Positions 1 to 7,269 of a DNA stretch of 36,775 bases are shown here, in pieces. The position numbers and the translations under genes were made by a program. Each line of letters starts with the position of its first letter. The stretch's first letter is position 1. The DNA is from an archaeon 13_2_20CM_2_53_6. Lineage in GTDB: Archaea; Thermoproteota; Bathyarchaeia; 40CM-2-53-6. The stretch spans positions 1 to 36,775 of the forward strand of contig MNDT01000059.1 in assembly GCA_001915065.1 (NCBI GenBank). Direction: 5' to 3'. The notes beneath the pieces were generated by a model, which saw only the letters and a program-made list of their open reading frames with translations, did no database searches and was not told the DNA's origin.

Positions 1-44
1 AGTTCGCATGCGACAAGATTCTCTTTGGTTCCGAGAGTAGGCCA

Positions 45-521
45 CTAGTCCTTCTGATGCTTATGACTCGTCATCCATTTCTTCTCTTCGCGATTGGGAG
101 TCAGCTTGCACCCTGAAGACCAGAGGAAGGTTCTCGCGGTCGATGGTCCAACATGCTGAAACCGTTCTTGTACAGCCTCCAGCATGCGCTCCTCGTTCTT
201 TCCAAACTTGTCAAGGTACTTCTGGAATGAGCCGAACTCTTTCTCTAACTTCAAGAACTCGCCCGCATTATGCACTGTGGCCTGGATCTTTTTCTCGTTC
301 CTCACGATTCCCGCGTCGGACATGAGCTTCTCCACGTCTTTGTCAGAGAGTCGTGCTACCTTGCTTATCGAGAAATCGGCGAAGGCTTTCTGGAAGTTAG
401 GCCACTTTTTCTCTATTACCTTCCAGTTGAGGCCTGCAGTGAAGAGTGATCTTGTCATCCGTTCGAAGTATTCATCGTCGTTCTTAGGCGGTTTAACGTT
501 CCAGCTAGGAGACACAGACAA
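45..521 (-). CDS. tag: DNA-3-methyladenine glycosylase I (Tag family)
   Basis: This 158-residue protein resembles the Tag/HhH-GPD glycosylase family, which removes alkylated adenine from DNA to start base excision repair in the cytosol. The family pattern is visible: an N-terminal DDEYFERMTRSLF helix, then AGLNWKVIEKKWP, FADFSISKVARL and GIVRNEKKIQATVHNA, the typical alternation in this family. The C-terminal third (GPSTARTFLWSSG) keeps the Gly-Pro turn. It is somewhat shorter than bacterial Tag (about 190 aa), and I do not see the full set of C-terminal zinc ligands of enterobacterial Tag, so substrate range is inferred. An A/T-rich TATA-like element lies about 20 nt upstream of the ATG, suggesting a leaderless transcript. 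Confidence 0.82.
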   Translation of the reverse strand: MSVSPSWNVKPPKNDDEYFERMTRSLFTAGLNWKVIEKKWPNFQKAFADFSISKVARLSDKDVEKLMSDAGIVRNEKKIQATVHNAGEFLKLEKEFGSFQKYLDKFGKNEERMLEAVQERFQHVGPSTARTFLWSSGCKLTPNREEKKWMTSHKHQKD

Positions 522-536
522 TGTTGAGGCATTCTA

Positions 537-547
537 CATATTTATGG
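537..547 (-). promoter_or_regulatory. TATA box of the glycosylase gene
   Basis: On the minus strand this reads CCATAAATATG, about 20 nt upstream of the glycosylase ATG at 521. That is close to the spacing expected for an archaeal TATA box on a leaderless or nearly leaderless mRNA. Confidence 0.45.
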
Positions 548-618
548 ACTTTGAATTCGCCTCGTTCCGGGGGGCTCCAAGGCTTTTCTACCTGAAGGCA
601 ACCTAGGACCTTTCGAGT

Positions 619-1062
619 ATGTCAGTCACAAAATTTCCTAGTACAACCGTTTCCCCAAGAGAGGTTCTGAGAAAGTACAAGACTATAGCGGTGGTAGGAG
701 CTAGTAAGAACCCTCAGAAAGACGCCTGCACTGTTCCTCTGTTCATGAAGGATCACGGTTACAAGATTATTCCGATAAATCCGACAGCAGATGAGGTCGT
801 TGGTGAGAAAGCGTATCCAAGCCTCATGGACCTGCCCTCAGATCTGGCGAGCAAGGTAGAACTTGTGGATGTCTTCCGCCCAAGCGAGGAACTCCCTCAG
901 GTAGCTCAACAGGTGGTGGATATGCACCGGAAGTATGGGAGACCCTTTGTCTTTTGGGCCCAATTGGGGCTGGAGAACGAGGAGGCGAAGCAGATCCTAT
1001 CGAAGAGCAAGATTCCATACATTATGAACGCCTGCCTCAGGATCGTTCAAAGAACGTTATAG
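619..1062 (+). CDS. CoA-binding domain protein (YccU type)
   Basis: This 147-residue protein is a single Rossmann CoA-binding domain (CoA_binding_2 family). The nucleotide-binding loop is visible as IAVVGASKNPQKD (residues 23-35), followed by GYKIIPINP and VDVFRPSEELPQV, all characteristic of YccU-like proteins. These small proteins bind CoA but their physiological role is poorly defined. The ATG at 619 gives the family length. It stands alone, divergent from the glycosylase gene, so no pathway can be read from the neighbours. Confidence 0.85.
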   Translation: MSVTKFPSTTVSPREVLRKYKTIAVVGASKNPQKDACTVPLFMKDHGYKIIPINPTADEVVGEKAYPSLMDLPSDLASKVELVDVFRPSEELPQVAQQVVDMHRKYGRPFVFWAQLGLENEEAKQILSKSKIPYIMNACLRIVQRTL

Positions 1063-1128
1063 CCCCGATTCAGATGACCAAGAAATCCGAGAACTAGATT
1101 TATCTTCACAGTCGAATAGCATTCAGGT

Positions 1129-1323
1129 GTGAACAAACTCTCTCCACCAAACGGTGTATATGTTGTCACCGTCATAGCGCTAATACTCGGCATTAATTCT
1201 GTTCTCGGAGGGGAAAGCTGGATCACGAACTTGGGTAGGGAGTCATCATCGGCATTCGCGTTGTTCGGAGTCGTGTCCTTACTCGTCGGCATCCTAGATG
1301 TCAATCACTCTCAACTGGCTTAG
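1129..1323 (+). CDS. Small two-helix membrane protein
   Basis: This 64-residue protein has a GTG start. Two hydrophobic stretches, about residues 10-28 and 41-57, look like membrane helices joined by a short polar loop. No family is recognised. A TATA-like element (TTTATCTT, near 1097-1105) lies about 27 nt upstream, which fits a leaderless transcript and supports the GTG start. Its stop codon is separated by only 2 nt from the start of a still smaller membrane ORF, suggesting a two-gene unit. Confidence 0.5.
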   Translation: MNKLSPPNGVYVVTVIALILGINSVLGGESWITNLGRESSSAFALFGVVSLLVGILDVNHSQLA

Positions 1324-1325
1324 GA

Positions 1326-1430
1326 GTGAACGCTGTAAACATCGCCTGGATGATACTTCCATTAGTAATCGTCTACTACCTAACTAGGACCACTGTCAAA
1401 GCTTACCTCAGGCAGTCTATCGGTTGTTAG
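1326..1430 (+). CDS. Very small single-helix membrane protein (34 aa)
   Basis: GTG start two nucleotides after the preceding stop, preceded by a TAGGAG sequence that could act as a ribosome binding site. The predicted peptide begins MNAVNIAWMILPLVIVYYL and has one membrane helix followed by a basic tail ending in QSIGC. The tight coupling to the preceding small membrane ORF is the main support. There is no homology evidence, so it could be a chance ORF. Confidence 0.4.
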   Translation: MNAVNIAWMILPLVIVYYLTRTTVKAYLRQSIGC

Positions 1431-1536
1431 CATATTGAGTAGCTATCAGAGCTAGGTTAGGAAACGTTCTCCAACAACCCACATCGTAGTCGCTAGTGGA
1501 CTAACCCAATACTAACATTCATGATCTCGGCCCGAG

Positions 1537-2637
1537 CTACGCTATTCCCATCGTGTTGCCTATGCCGGCAACGATCACCGTGTCTCCAGGCTTTGTCCGA
1601 GCTTCGATCGTGTTCTTGACGCGGCGAATAGTCTCGTCTACCGCTAGTCGGATTTGTTGGGTCATCTGCGAGATAGCTTCCTTGTTCGACATCTTCACCA
1701 CGATGGCGATCATCGGAATTCGCCGTTTGGAAGCGCTCTGTTCGATGTGGTACCGGTCTACTCCGGGACCGCCAATTGCCGCGCCGACTCCTTCGGCTAC
1801 TTCTCCGCTTGCTTCTCCTTCGAACTTGAGAGCGGCATCGACCGTGACAATTAACGATGGTGACTTTTCCTCTATCAGCTTCTCGACCGCGACGCCCGGC
1901 TTCCCAACGCTCCCTCCAGGACCCTTGGCCCGTACTAGGACCAGGGTTCTCCCGTCGACGCCAGTCTCGTACATGATAGTGTCTTGTTCGATCTCCCGGG
2001 GTTGAACGCCCTCGGCCATCTTGCTCGCTATGAGAGGTCCAATACCATCACCTATCGGTTCGCCTTTCTCAAACGCGTTGATTGCTGAGCTGTAAGCCTC
2101 AGCCTCCTCCATTATCTGGGGCATGGCCATCTGCAGCTGGTAGAGCGCAAGGATTCCTCCCTGCTTTCTCGCGAGGAGGTAGAAGTGGCGAACAACTCGG
2201 TACATCTGGTCGAGTCCAATTGAGATCTCCATCTGATTGGATAGGGTATTGACTTCAGCGTCATTCGCTCCTGTGGCGATGGTCTTTACCTCAGTTCTCA
2301 GATTGTCATCGTAGGTGTCAAGTACATGCTCAAGTTTCCCGACTATTCCGGCTGGGTCCATGTTCACTGGTTGGATAGCGAATGAGCCTGTCAGGCGATC
2401 TATGCGTGTCTCGACGGCCTTTCTGTCTCCCTTGAACCTCAGGGCAGAGTTTAGTACGCTGTTGTGGGCTGTTGTGCGAAGTTTCTCAAGCTTGCCCAGG
2501 TTCCTCTTTACGCTTACCAGCATCATACTCATCTGAATGCGCTGGCCGTAGAACATTAGGATGAAGAATGATGCAAAGTATGCCAGTTGGATGATGCTGC
2601 TGAGATTGCCGCTTAGATCGATACCGATAAGCGCCAT
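1537..2637 (-). CDS. DUF1512 family archaeal membrane-anchored protein
   Basis: This 366-residue protein matches my recollection of DUF1512, a conserved archaeal family of unknown function. Residues about 12-34 form one hydrophobic N-terminal helix. The rest is soluble, with an alpha-helical middle (YRVVRHFYLLARKQGG) and a C-terminal alpha/beta part rich in Gly (GPGGSVGKPG, GAAIGGPGVDRYH, GDTVIVAGIGNTMG). No catalytic motif is evident. A TATA box lies about 28 nt upstream of the ATG, so the transcript is probably leaderless and starts a single-gene unit. Confidence 0.75.
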   Translation of the reverse strand: MALIGIDLSGNLSSIIQLAYFASFFILMFYGQRIQMSMMLVSVKRNLGKLEKLRTTAHNSVLNSALRFKGDRKAVETRIDRLTGSFAIQPVNMDPAGIVGKLEHVLDTYDDNLRTEVKTIATGANDAEVNTLSNQMEISIGLDQMYRVVRHFYLLARKQGGILALYQLQMAMPQIMEEAEAYSSAINAFEKGEPIGDGIGPLIASKMAEGVQPREIEQDTIMYETGVDGRTLVLVRAKGPGGSVGKPGVAVEKLIEEKSPSLIVTVDAALKFEGEASGEVAEGVGAAIGGPGVDRYHIEQSASKRRIPMIAIVVKMSNKEAISQMTQQIRLAVDETIRRVKNTIEARTKPGDTVIVAGIGNTMGIA

Positions 2638-2661
2638 TAATTGATCAATAGCCCTGTGTAA

Positions 2662-2668
2662 GATATAC
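2662..2668 (-). promoter_or_regulatory. TATA box of the DUF1512 gene
   Basis: The minus strand reads GTATATC centred about 28 nt upstream of the ATG at 2637, the expected archaeal position for a leaderless message. Confidence 0.45.
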
Positions 2669-2724
2669 GCGTTGCTCCGGCAGGAGTCATCTCAAAAAGT
2701 GACGGATTATCCGGGTTTATCATC

Positions 2725-3687
2725 TTATCGCCTTGAAATTGCGGGAATTGGAGACTCTCTGAGAAGTAGCCTTGTAGCTCGTTTGTTTGTCATCCGGATG
2801 AACCGGATTTCAACCTCTTCTCTTATCGCATGTTTCGAGAGGGCTGCAAGCACATCTTTCATCTGATTGATCTCTTGGGATCCAATGCCGATTATCACGT
2901 CTCCAACTCTTAACCCCGACTCGTAGGCTGGTCCTCGGGCATCTACCTCGACGATCAGGACGCCAGAGTCCGCAGGTAGGTCATACCTCCGTGCCAAGGC
3001 TTCGTTGAGTGTTGTCCCGTAGATTCCCAGCCAGGGTCTAACTACACGGCCCTTCTCGAGTAGCTGCTGCATCACCCATTTGATCGTGTTGACGGGGATC
3101 GCGAACCCTACGCCCTGGGCGTATGGGATCATGGCTGTGTTCATCCCGATGACGTTCCCGCTGATATCAGCGAGGGGTCCGCCACTGTTTCCGGGATTAA
3201 TCGCCGTATCTGTCTGGATCAGTCCTTCGAAGATGAAGTCGGCTCCGGGTAGCGGTCTTCCTAAGGCGCTTACAACACCGAGAGACACGGTTGGTGCCCC
3301 CTGAAACCCGAGGGTGTTTCCTATAGCCAATGCGAACTGTCCGACCTTCAGTTTCTCAGAGTCGCCTAGAGAGGCGGCGGGCAGATTCTCAGCTTCTATC
3401 CTCACTACTGCTATGTCGGTTGAGGGATCGGTTCCTACAACTTCTCCTACGAACGACCGTCCGTCCTTGAGGTGAACCTGAACCCTGGTCGCACCATCGA
3501 TCACGTGATTGTTGGTAACGACATAGCCCCTAGGGTCGATGATGACCCCGGAGCCTTTTCCTTCGATTGGCACGACACCGTATGCAAAGTTGCGAGTTAC
3601 CCTCACGCTGTCGATGCTGACTACACTTTCGCTTAGCTTCTCGACTGCTCCAGTTATCTGACCTTCAAGTGATGTTAGTGTAGACAT
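2725..3687 (-). CDS. HtrA/DegP-type serine protease with one PDZ domain
   Basis: This 320-residue trypsin-like protease has a complete catalytic triad: His61 in TNNHVI, Asp91 in TDIAVV and Ser168 in the GNSGGPL motif. Residues about 20-205 form the protease domain. A single PDZ domain follows (about 215-310), with the carboxylate-binding loop region near GVLIVEVDARGPAYESGL. No signal peptide or membrane helix precedes the protease domain, so it is probably cytosolic, unlike bacterial DegP. It lies 3 nt downstream of the FMN split-barrel gene and is probably co-transcribed with it from the promoter near 4095. Role in protein quality control is inferred from the family. Confidence 0.92.
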   Translation of the reverse strand: MSTLTSLEGQITGAVEKLSESVVSIDSVRVTRNFAYGVVPIEGKGSGVIIDPRGYVVTNNHVIDGATRVQVHLKDGRSFVGEVVGTDPSTDIAVVRIEAENLPAASLGDSEKLKVGQFALAIGNTLGFQGAPTVSLGVVSALGRPLPGADFIFEGLIQTDTAINPGNSGGPLADISGNVIGMNTAMIPYAQGVGFAIPVNTIKWVMQQLLEKGRVVRPWLGIYGTTLNEALARRYDLPADSGVLIVEVDARGPAYESGLRVGDVIIGIGSQEINQMKDVLAALSKHAIREEVEIRFIRMTNKRATRLLLRESPIPAISRR

Positions 3688-3690
3688 TGT

Positions 3691-4059
3691 CTAAAGCCCC
3701 CAGCTCGTCTTTGCGACGGGCTTAATCCTGACATACAGATAGTCATCTTCCTCTCGTGATTCTGCTTTCCCGGTAATTTCTACTCCTCTTGGAGCCCATC
3801 TGATAGGAGAGTCCACGTCGTCCACTAGAAGGGTTACCCGGCTGTTTTCCGGGATTTCTTTGAATCGTTGGCTGTACCTGAGGTTCCAGCCGCTTAGATA
3901 GAAGTAGGATCCGTCGAATTCGAAGAGAACCGGCATTATGTGAGCTTGCATGTCTGAGCAGACAAACGCGAGCCTGCCAAGGCTCCTCTCCATCAAATAT
4001 CTGAGTTCTTTCTCGCTGAACCCTGAGGCTGAGGGCTTTCTCGTCCTCTGTGTCATCAC
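3691..4059 (-). CDS. Pyridoxamine-phosphate-oxidase-like FMN/F420 split-barrel protein
   Basis: This 122-residue protein has the fold signature of the PPOX-like split barrel: a strand-rich core with GRLAFVCSD, HIMPVLFEFDG, FYLSGWN and NSRVTLLVDD, ending in a short strand RGVEITGKAE. Such proteins bind FMN, F420 or haem as dimers; the cofactor cannot be told from the sequence. The start has two adjacent ATG codons (4059 and 4056). It is divergent from the HxlR gene and shares its promoter region, so the HxlR protein may control it. Confidence 0.75.
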   Translation of the reverse strand: MMTQRTRKPSASGFSEKELRYLMERSLGRLAFVCSDMQAHIMPVLFEFDGSYFYLSGWNLRYSQRFKEIPENSRVTLLVDDVDSPIRWAPRGVEITGKAESREEDDYLYVRIKPVAKTSWGL

Positions 4060-4090
4060 ATTTCTCTAAAAGACAATTTGACTGGTCATG

Positions 4091-4099
4091 CTTATATAC
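4091..4099. promoter_or_regulatory. Shared near-palindromic TATA box of a divergent gene pair
   Basis: CTTATATAC can be read as a TATA box on either strand. On the minus strand it lies about 36 nt before the ATG at 4059. On the plus strand it would set a transcription start near 4120. It overlaps the left arm of the dyad at 4097-4123. Confidence 0.5.
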
Positions 4100-4123
4100 T
4101 TGGTAGTCGCCGTGAACCAAGTA
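4097..4123. promoter_or_regulatory. Perfect 8-bp inverted repeat, candidate HxlR operator
   Basis: TACTTGGT and ACCAAGTA are separated by 11 bp and form a perfect dyad. It covers the end of the TATA box and the expected start site of the HxlR gene, the usual place for an autoregulatory operator. The TACT...AGTA ends resemble the symmetric sites bound by dimeric winged-helix HxlR regulators. Confidence 0.6.
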
Positions 4124-4546
4124 GGTGCCGATTACTTGAGTAAGTTAACCCAGGTTGACCAAGACCTTACGAAGGAGCAGACGGAAGAATGTCTTCTCGT
4201 TCACTCTGCATGGAATGACCTTACCAAGGTTTGGACCCTTCCTGTTATTCACGCTCTGGGCCTCAAACAGCCTGCACGTTTCAACGAGCTGAAACGCAGA
4301 ATTCACGGCATCAGCGCCACCAGCCTCGCTGAGAGGCTGGCAGAACTGGATCAGCGGAAGGTGGTAGAGAGGAAGGTCTATCCTGAGACCCCACCTCGGG
4401 TCGAATATGCTCTGACGAAGAAAGGGCTGGAACTATTGATTATCCTCGACGGCCTCGCAAAGTGGGTCGTGAAATGGGACAAACCGTCAAACAACTTTGC
4501 TCGTACCAGCGATGAAAGGGTCCGACCCGTAGCCCGAGCAAAGTAA
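4112..4546 (+). CDS. HxlR-family winged-helix transcriptional regulator
   Basis: This protein carries the HxlR winged-helix domain: a Cys-containing start (EECLLVHSAWNDLTKVWTLP), recognition region RFNELKRRIHGISATSLAERLAELDQRKVVER, and the wing YPETPPRVEYALTKKG followed by a dimerisation helix. Many HxlR proteins sense quinones or electrophiles through the N-terminal Cys. The longest frame begins with an ATG at 4088, but that codon abuts the TATA box. I therefore prefer the GTG at 4112 (144 aa) or the TTG at 4136 (136 aa). The perfect dyad upstream suggests autoregulation and control of the divergent FMN protein and protease genes. Confidence 0.85.
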   Translation: MNQVGADYLSKLTQVDQDLTKEQTEECLLVHSAWNDLTKVWTLPVIHALGLKQPARFNELKRRIHGISATSLAERLAELDQRKVVERKVYPETPPRVEYALTKKGLELLIILDGLAKWVVKWDKPSNNFARTSDERVRPVARAK

Positions 4547-4612
4547 GGCGCTAATTCGATCCGTCACTCAGACTTTTTCGGCTGTCCGACCAAATCAGAG
4601 AGCCGGTTGGCC

Positions 4613-4903
4613 CTAGTAGATTTCTATGTGGTCTTCTTTGAATCCCATCTTGACCAGCTCGTCCTTGATTCTGGTCCGATGGTCGCCTTGGAGCATTATC
4701 AAACCCTCTTTCGCTGTACCTCCTGTGGCTAGTCGTCCTTTCAGTCTGTGAGCCACCTCGTCCAGAGAGCGGCCTGTCTCGGGCAGTCCTTGGATAATGG
4801 TCATTGGTTTTCCCCATCGACGAAATTCGACCCTTACAACGAGGTGTGTCTCGCTCTTGTCCAGCTCCTTTAGAGCTGCATCAAAGTCGAAATCTTCGCT
4901 CAA
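4613..4903 (-). CDS. Translation initiation factor aIF1 (SUI1/eIF1 homolog)
   Basis: This 96-residue protein is a SUI1-domain protein. The family signature is visible as VRVEFRRWGKPMTIIQGL, then LDEVAHRLKGRLATGGTAKEG and IMLQGDHRTRIKDELVKMGF. In archaea aIF1 binds the small ribosomal subunit and monitors start-codon selection. This is relevant here because several genes in the window seem to lack standard start codons. The length is normal for the family. A short frame in another register of the same stretch is a shadow. Confidence 0.9.
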   Translation of the reverse strand: MSEDFDFDAALKELDKSETHLVVRVEFRRWGKPMTIIQGLPETGRSLDEVAHRLKGRLATGGTAKEGLIMLQGDHRTRIKDELVKMGFKEDHIEIY

Positions 4904-4935
4904 ACTCTCCCATCTTTGCCAACGCGGATGATGGA

Positions 4936-5742
4936 TTAGTCTTTTTCGGCCACTTCTAGAAACTTGTTCAGATACTCAGCTAAGAGCGCTCTGTACTCGT
5001 CTTCAGTGACGCCCTCTCGGAGGTTCGCTAGCAGATTTCGGAAGAAGTCGAACTTCTCCGCGATGTCCGGAGAGACTTGAGCAAGGAATCTCTGATTGGC
5101 GCCATCAGCCTTGTCCCCCGTATCCTCAACTCGATGCCTTGCCATCTGGGCAACCGCTCTGGCATTATGGACCATGATCGATGTGTTGACCCACCTGTCT
5201 TTCATTCGGTCCCCTGACTTGACGGATTTGTCCGTCACCATACCCTGTAAAAAGTCGGTCACTCGGTCGAGGACCGGTGCACGTGCGGTACGGAAGACTT
5301 GGAAGGCTATGTCGTCTGCGTAGAGGTCTTGGATGTCGTTCAAGAGATCATGGACTATCTTCTGCTGGTAGTCAGAGTGGATGCGTTTCTTCCCTAATCT
5401 CTGAACAGCCTGTTCTAGTATCTCGGCGTTGTGCGACGGGTGGTTGGTCTGTATTCTGTAGATGTGTGACATCTCATGCACGAGAAGACCTTCAAGCATC
5501 TCGGAGGCGACCGCTCCTCCAGAAACAACGATAGTGAAGCTCTGTCCCTGAGGCATGGTGTACCCCATGAAAGGAAGCTGTGGATCAACCGTGACCTTGA
5601 CATCGTCTCTAATCTTGAAGCCTGCATTCGCCATCATCTGAATTGCATCACTTTGATACTTGTTGACAATGTCTGCAACTGCCTCGCCGGTCTTTCTGCT
5701 GGTTTGAATGCTGGAAGCGGTGGCTCTGGACGGCATTTGCAT
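4936..5742 (-). CDS. HExxH metalloprotease-like protein (DUF5781-like)
   Basis: This 268-residue soluble protein has a zinc-peptidase motif in LLVHEMSHIYR. Upstream is a strand-rich part (GQSFTIVVSGGAVASE) and downstream a long helical region (LLNDIQDLYADDIAFQVF) that could supply the third, acidic zinc ligand. The frame is open up to 5880, but that extension lies inside the DoxX gene and has a non-protein-like composition, so I place the start at the ATG at 5742, just after the DoxX stop. Peptidase activity is inferred from the motif only. It is probably co-transcribed with doxX. Confidence 0.72.
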   Translation of the reverse strand: MQMPSRATASSIQTSRKTGEAVADIVNKYQSDAIQMMANAGFKIRDDVKVTVDPQLPFMGYTMPQGQSFTIVVSGGAVASEMLEGLLVHEMSHIYRIQTNHPSHNAEILEQAVQRLGKKRIHSDYQQKIVHDLLNDIQDLYADDIAFQVFRTARAPVLDRVTDFLQGMVTDKSVKSGDRMKDRWVNTSIMVHNARAVAQMARHRVEDTGDKADGANQRFLAQVSPDIAEKFDFFRNLLANLREGVTEDEYRALLAEYLNKFLEVAEKD

Positions 5743-5744
5743 TA

Positions 5745-6131
5745 TCAGAGTCCGATTAGATGGTCGATGGAGAATGTTCCGCCACCGAGGAATGTCAGGG
5801 CGAGTGCGGCTAGGAGTAGTGTTATGTCCAGTTCGTAGCCTCCCATGTATTTCTTCTTCAGCTTGGTTGTTGCGAACCATGTGGTGGATAGCATCCAGAG
5901 TGCTGACAAGAGCGCGATGATCGGGGTCAGTAGTCCGAGGAGTAGTCCCAGGCCACCGAAGAATTCGACAAACCCTGCAAACGGAACTATTGCCGTAGGC
6001 ATTCCCATGTTCTTCATCCAGCTTCCCTGCCTCTGCGAGGTCAGTTTCGGATATCCATGTATCATGAACAGGGTTCCTACTGCAAGTCTCAGAAGTATCG
6101 ACGAGATGTCCACATACGAGGCGAACAGCAC
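5745..6131 (-). CDS. DoxX-family membrane protein
   Basis: This 128-residue protein has four predicted membrane helices, with the DoxX signature LLRLAVGTLFMIHGYPKL, the FAGFVEFFGGLGLLLGL helix and a final helix in LLLAALALTFLGGG. DoxX-like proteins are small quinone- or thiosulfate-linked membrane proteins of mostly unknown role. The stop codon is immediately followed by the start of the HExxH gene, so the two form an operon. A TATA box and a perfect 7-bp dyad lie about 70-100 nt upstream. Confidence 0.88.
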   Translation of the reverse strand: MLFASYVDISSILLRLAVGTLFMIHGYPKLTSQRQGSWMKNMGMPTAIVPFAGFVEFFGGLGLLLGLLTPIIALLSALWMLSTTWFATTKLKKKYMGGYELDITLLLAALALTFLGGGTFSIDHLIGL

Positions 6132-6199
6132 TATCGGGGTTCCTCCCTTCCTAATTGCGCGGGGTAGTTCATCATTGCACAGATACGCATATGGTATCC

Positions 6200-6229
6200 G
6201 ATATAAGGTTAGTAGTCAACTGCTACTAA
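6200..6229 (-). promoter_or_regulatory. TATA box and perfect dyad upstream of doxX
   Basis: On the minus strand the TATA-like CTTATATC (6200-6207) is preceded by a perfect inverted repeat TTAGTAG-N7-CTACTAA (6209-6229). The dyad sits where an archaeal repressor or activator next to the BRE/TATA would bind. The transcript would carry a leader of about 45 nt before the doxX ATG at 6131. Confidence 0.5.
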
Positions 6230-6297
6230 GTAGGTCAGACGAATCATATCAGGTAAACCCACGTTAACTTTGCTCAGACCAGCCCAGAACTAGAGAG

Positions 6298-6516
6298 TCA
6301 GAGTTCTACGAAGACTCCCTCGATAGTCGCCTTGACCTTGAAGGTCTTGACCTTCAGAGTAGGAATCATCGAGAAAGAACCATCAAGTAAATTATACTTC
6401 CAGCCATGCCATGGGCACGTTACCTCGTAGTCCCTGACTTCTCCCTCTCCGAGAGGTCCTCCGCGATGGAGGCACGCGTTGGCGATAGCAAGGCCCACTG
6501 ACTCGTTCTCAGTCAA
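6298..6516 (-). CDS. Rieske-type [2Fe-2S] protein, unusually short
   Basis: The 72-residue product holds both Rieske ligand pairs: Cys15-x-His17 in ACLHRGG and Cys34/His37 in CPWHGW, with a C-terminal strand pattern (VKTFKVKATIEGVFVEL) typical of Rieske ferredoxins. It lacks most of the N-terminal strands found in the usual protein of about 100 residues. The only start is a TTG at 6516 overlapping the preceding gene's stop. The frame stays open for about 10 more codons upstream without an ATG/GTG/TTG and then meets a TGA. It is either a minimal Rieske protein or a truncated or frameshifted one. It is coupled to the membrane protein at 6513-7172. Confidence 0.72.
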   Translation of the reverse strand: MTENESVGLAIANACLHRGGPLGEGEVRDYEVTCPWHGWKYNLLDGSFSMIPTLKVKTFKVKATIEGVFVEL

Positions 6517-7172
6517 GATATTGTATGCCCTCCTCTCACCTCAATCGGCTGTTCTCTCTTCTGAACCGGTCTACGTTCTTTCGTGTACACCGTAAGCCAG
6601 TCCTCTAGAGCCCGAATCTGCTGATTATCCGTGCCGAGCGCAATCAGCTCCTCTTTTGTCAAATGGACTGTTCGGAGCAGTAGCTGTTCGATGTGTGATG
6701 CGTGCGATTCGGTAGGCGGCCTCTGCGGGATCTCCGCTAGATATTCGAAGTCTTCTTGGAGGTGTTCTATCTGGAGGATCACGTCGCTGGTGAGAAGTTC
6801 GATCTCAATGTCGAGAACGTTGTTGTAGATCCCGAGTAGGACCTCTAGATCCGATTGTGCGGTCTTCAGCTTCTCGATGTGGAGTAGCAAGACTTCTCTC
6901 GGGATAGGAACCTGTTCGCGCACTGCGCTTGTAACATCGATAACGAGAGTGATCAGGAAGGTCGTAAGGAATCCGACCCCAAGCTTAGATCTGAGACGTT
7001 CCTTTGCAAGCCGTTCCACGGGTCCAAGCCTTTTCTTCTCATTATTGGCCACAACCCGGTCGACAATAAGGTATGTGACTGGAAGAGTTACTGCGAGTCC
7101 CATCAAGGCTGCGATGAAACTCAGCGTGATATCGTCCGCAGTGATGGGCAAAGGCTCAGCAAGTCGTCTCAA
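6513..7172 (-). CDS. Membrane protein with coiled-coil cytosolic part, unknown function
   Basis: The 219-residue protein has two predicted membrane helices (about 16-38 and 67-82), separated by a charged loop (ANNEKKRLGPVERLAKERLR). A long helical domain with heptad-like leucines follows (LLHIEKLKTAQSDLEVLLGIYN, IEHLQEDFEYLAEI). I recognise no family. It overlaps the start of the Rieske gene by 4 nt, so the two are translationally coupled; a membrane anchor for a redox partner is a guess from context only. Confidence 0.6.
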   Translation of the reverse strand: MRRLAEPLPITADDITLSFIAALMGLAVTLPVTYLIVDRVVANNEKKRLGPVERLAKERLRSKLGVGFLTTFLITLVIDVTSAVREQVPIPREVLLLHIEKLKTAQSDLEVLLGIYNNVLDIEIELLTSDVILQIEHLQEDFEYLAEIPQRPPTESHASHIEQLLLRTVHLTKEELIALGTDNQQIRALEDWLTVYTKERRPVQKREQPIEVRGGHTIS

Positions 7173-7269
7173 CCATCCGTATTTGTGATTTCGAGAATAG
7201 CCATCGGACCCAATGGGTTCGAAGCTTTCGTTGGGGAGTATCCAGTATCCTTAGAAAAATCGTTCTTGA

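Noticed and set aside
5743-5880. N-terminal extension of the HExxH protein
   Set aside because: Lies within the DoxX gene in another frame and reads as low-quality sequence; the ATG at 5742 directly after the DoxX stop is preferred.
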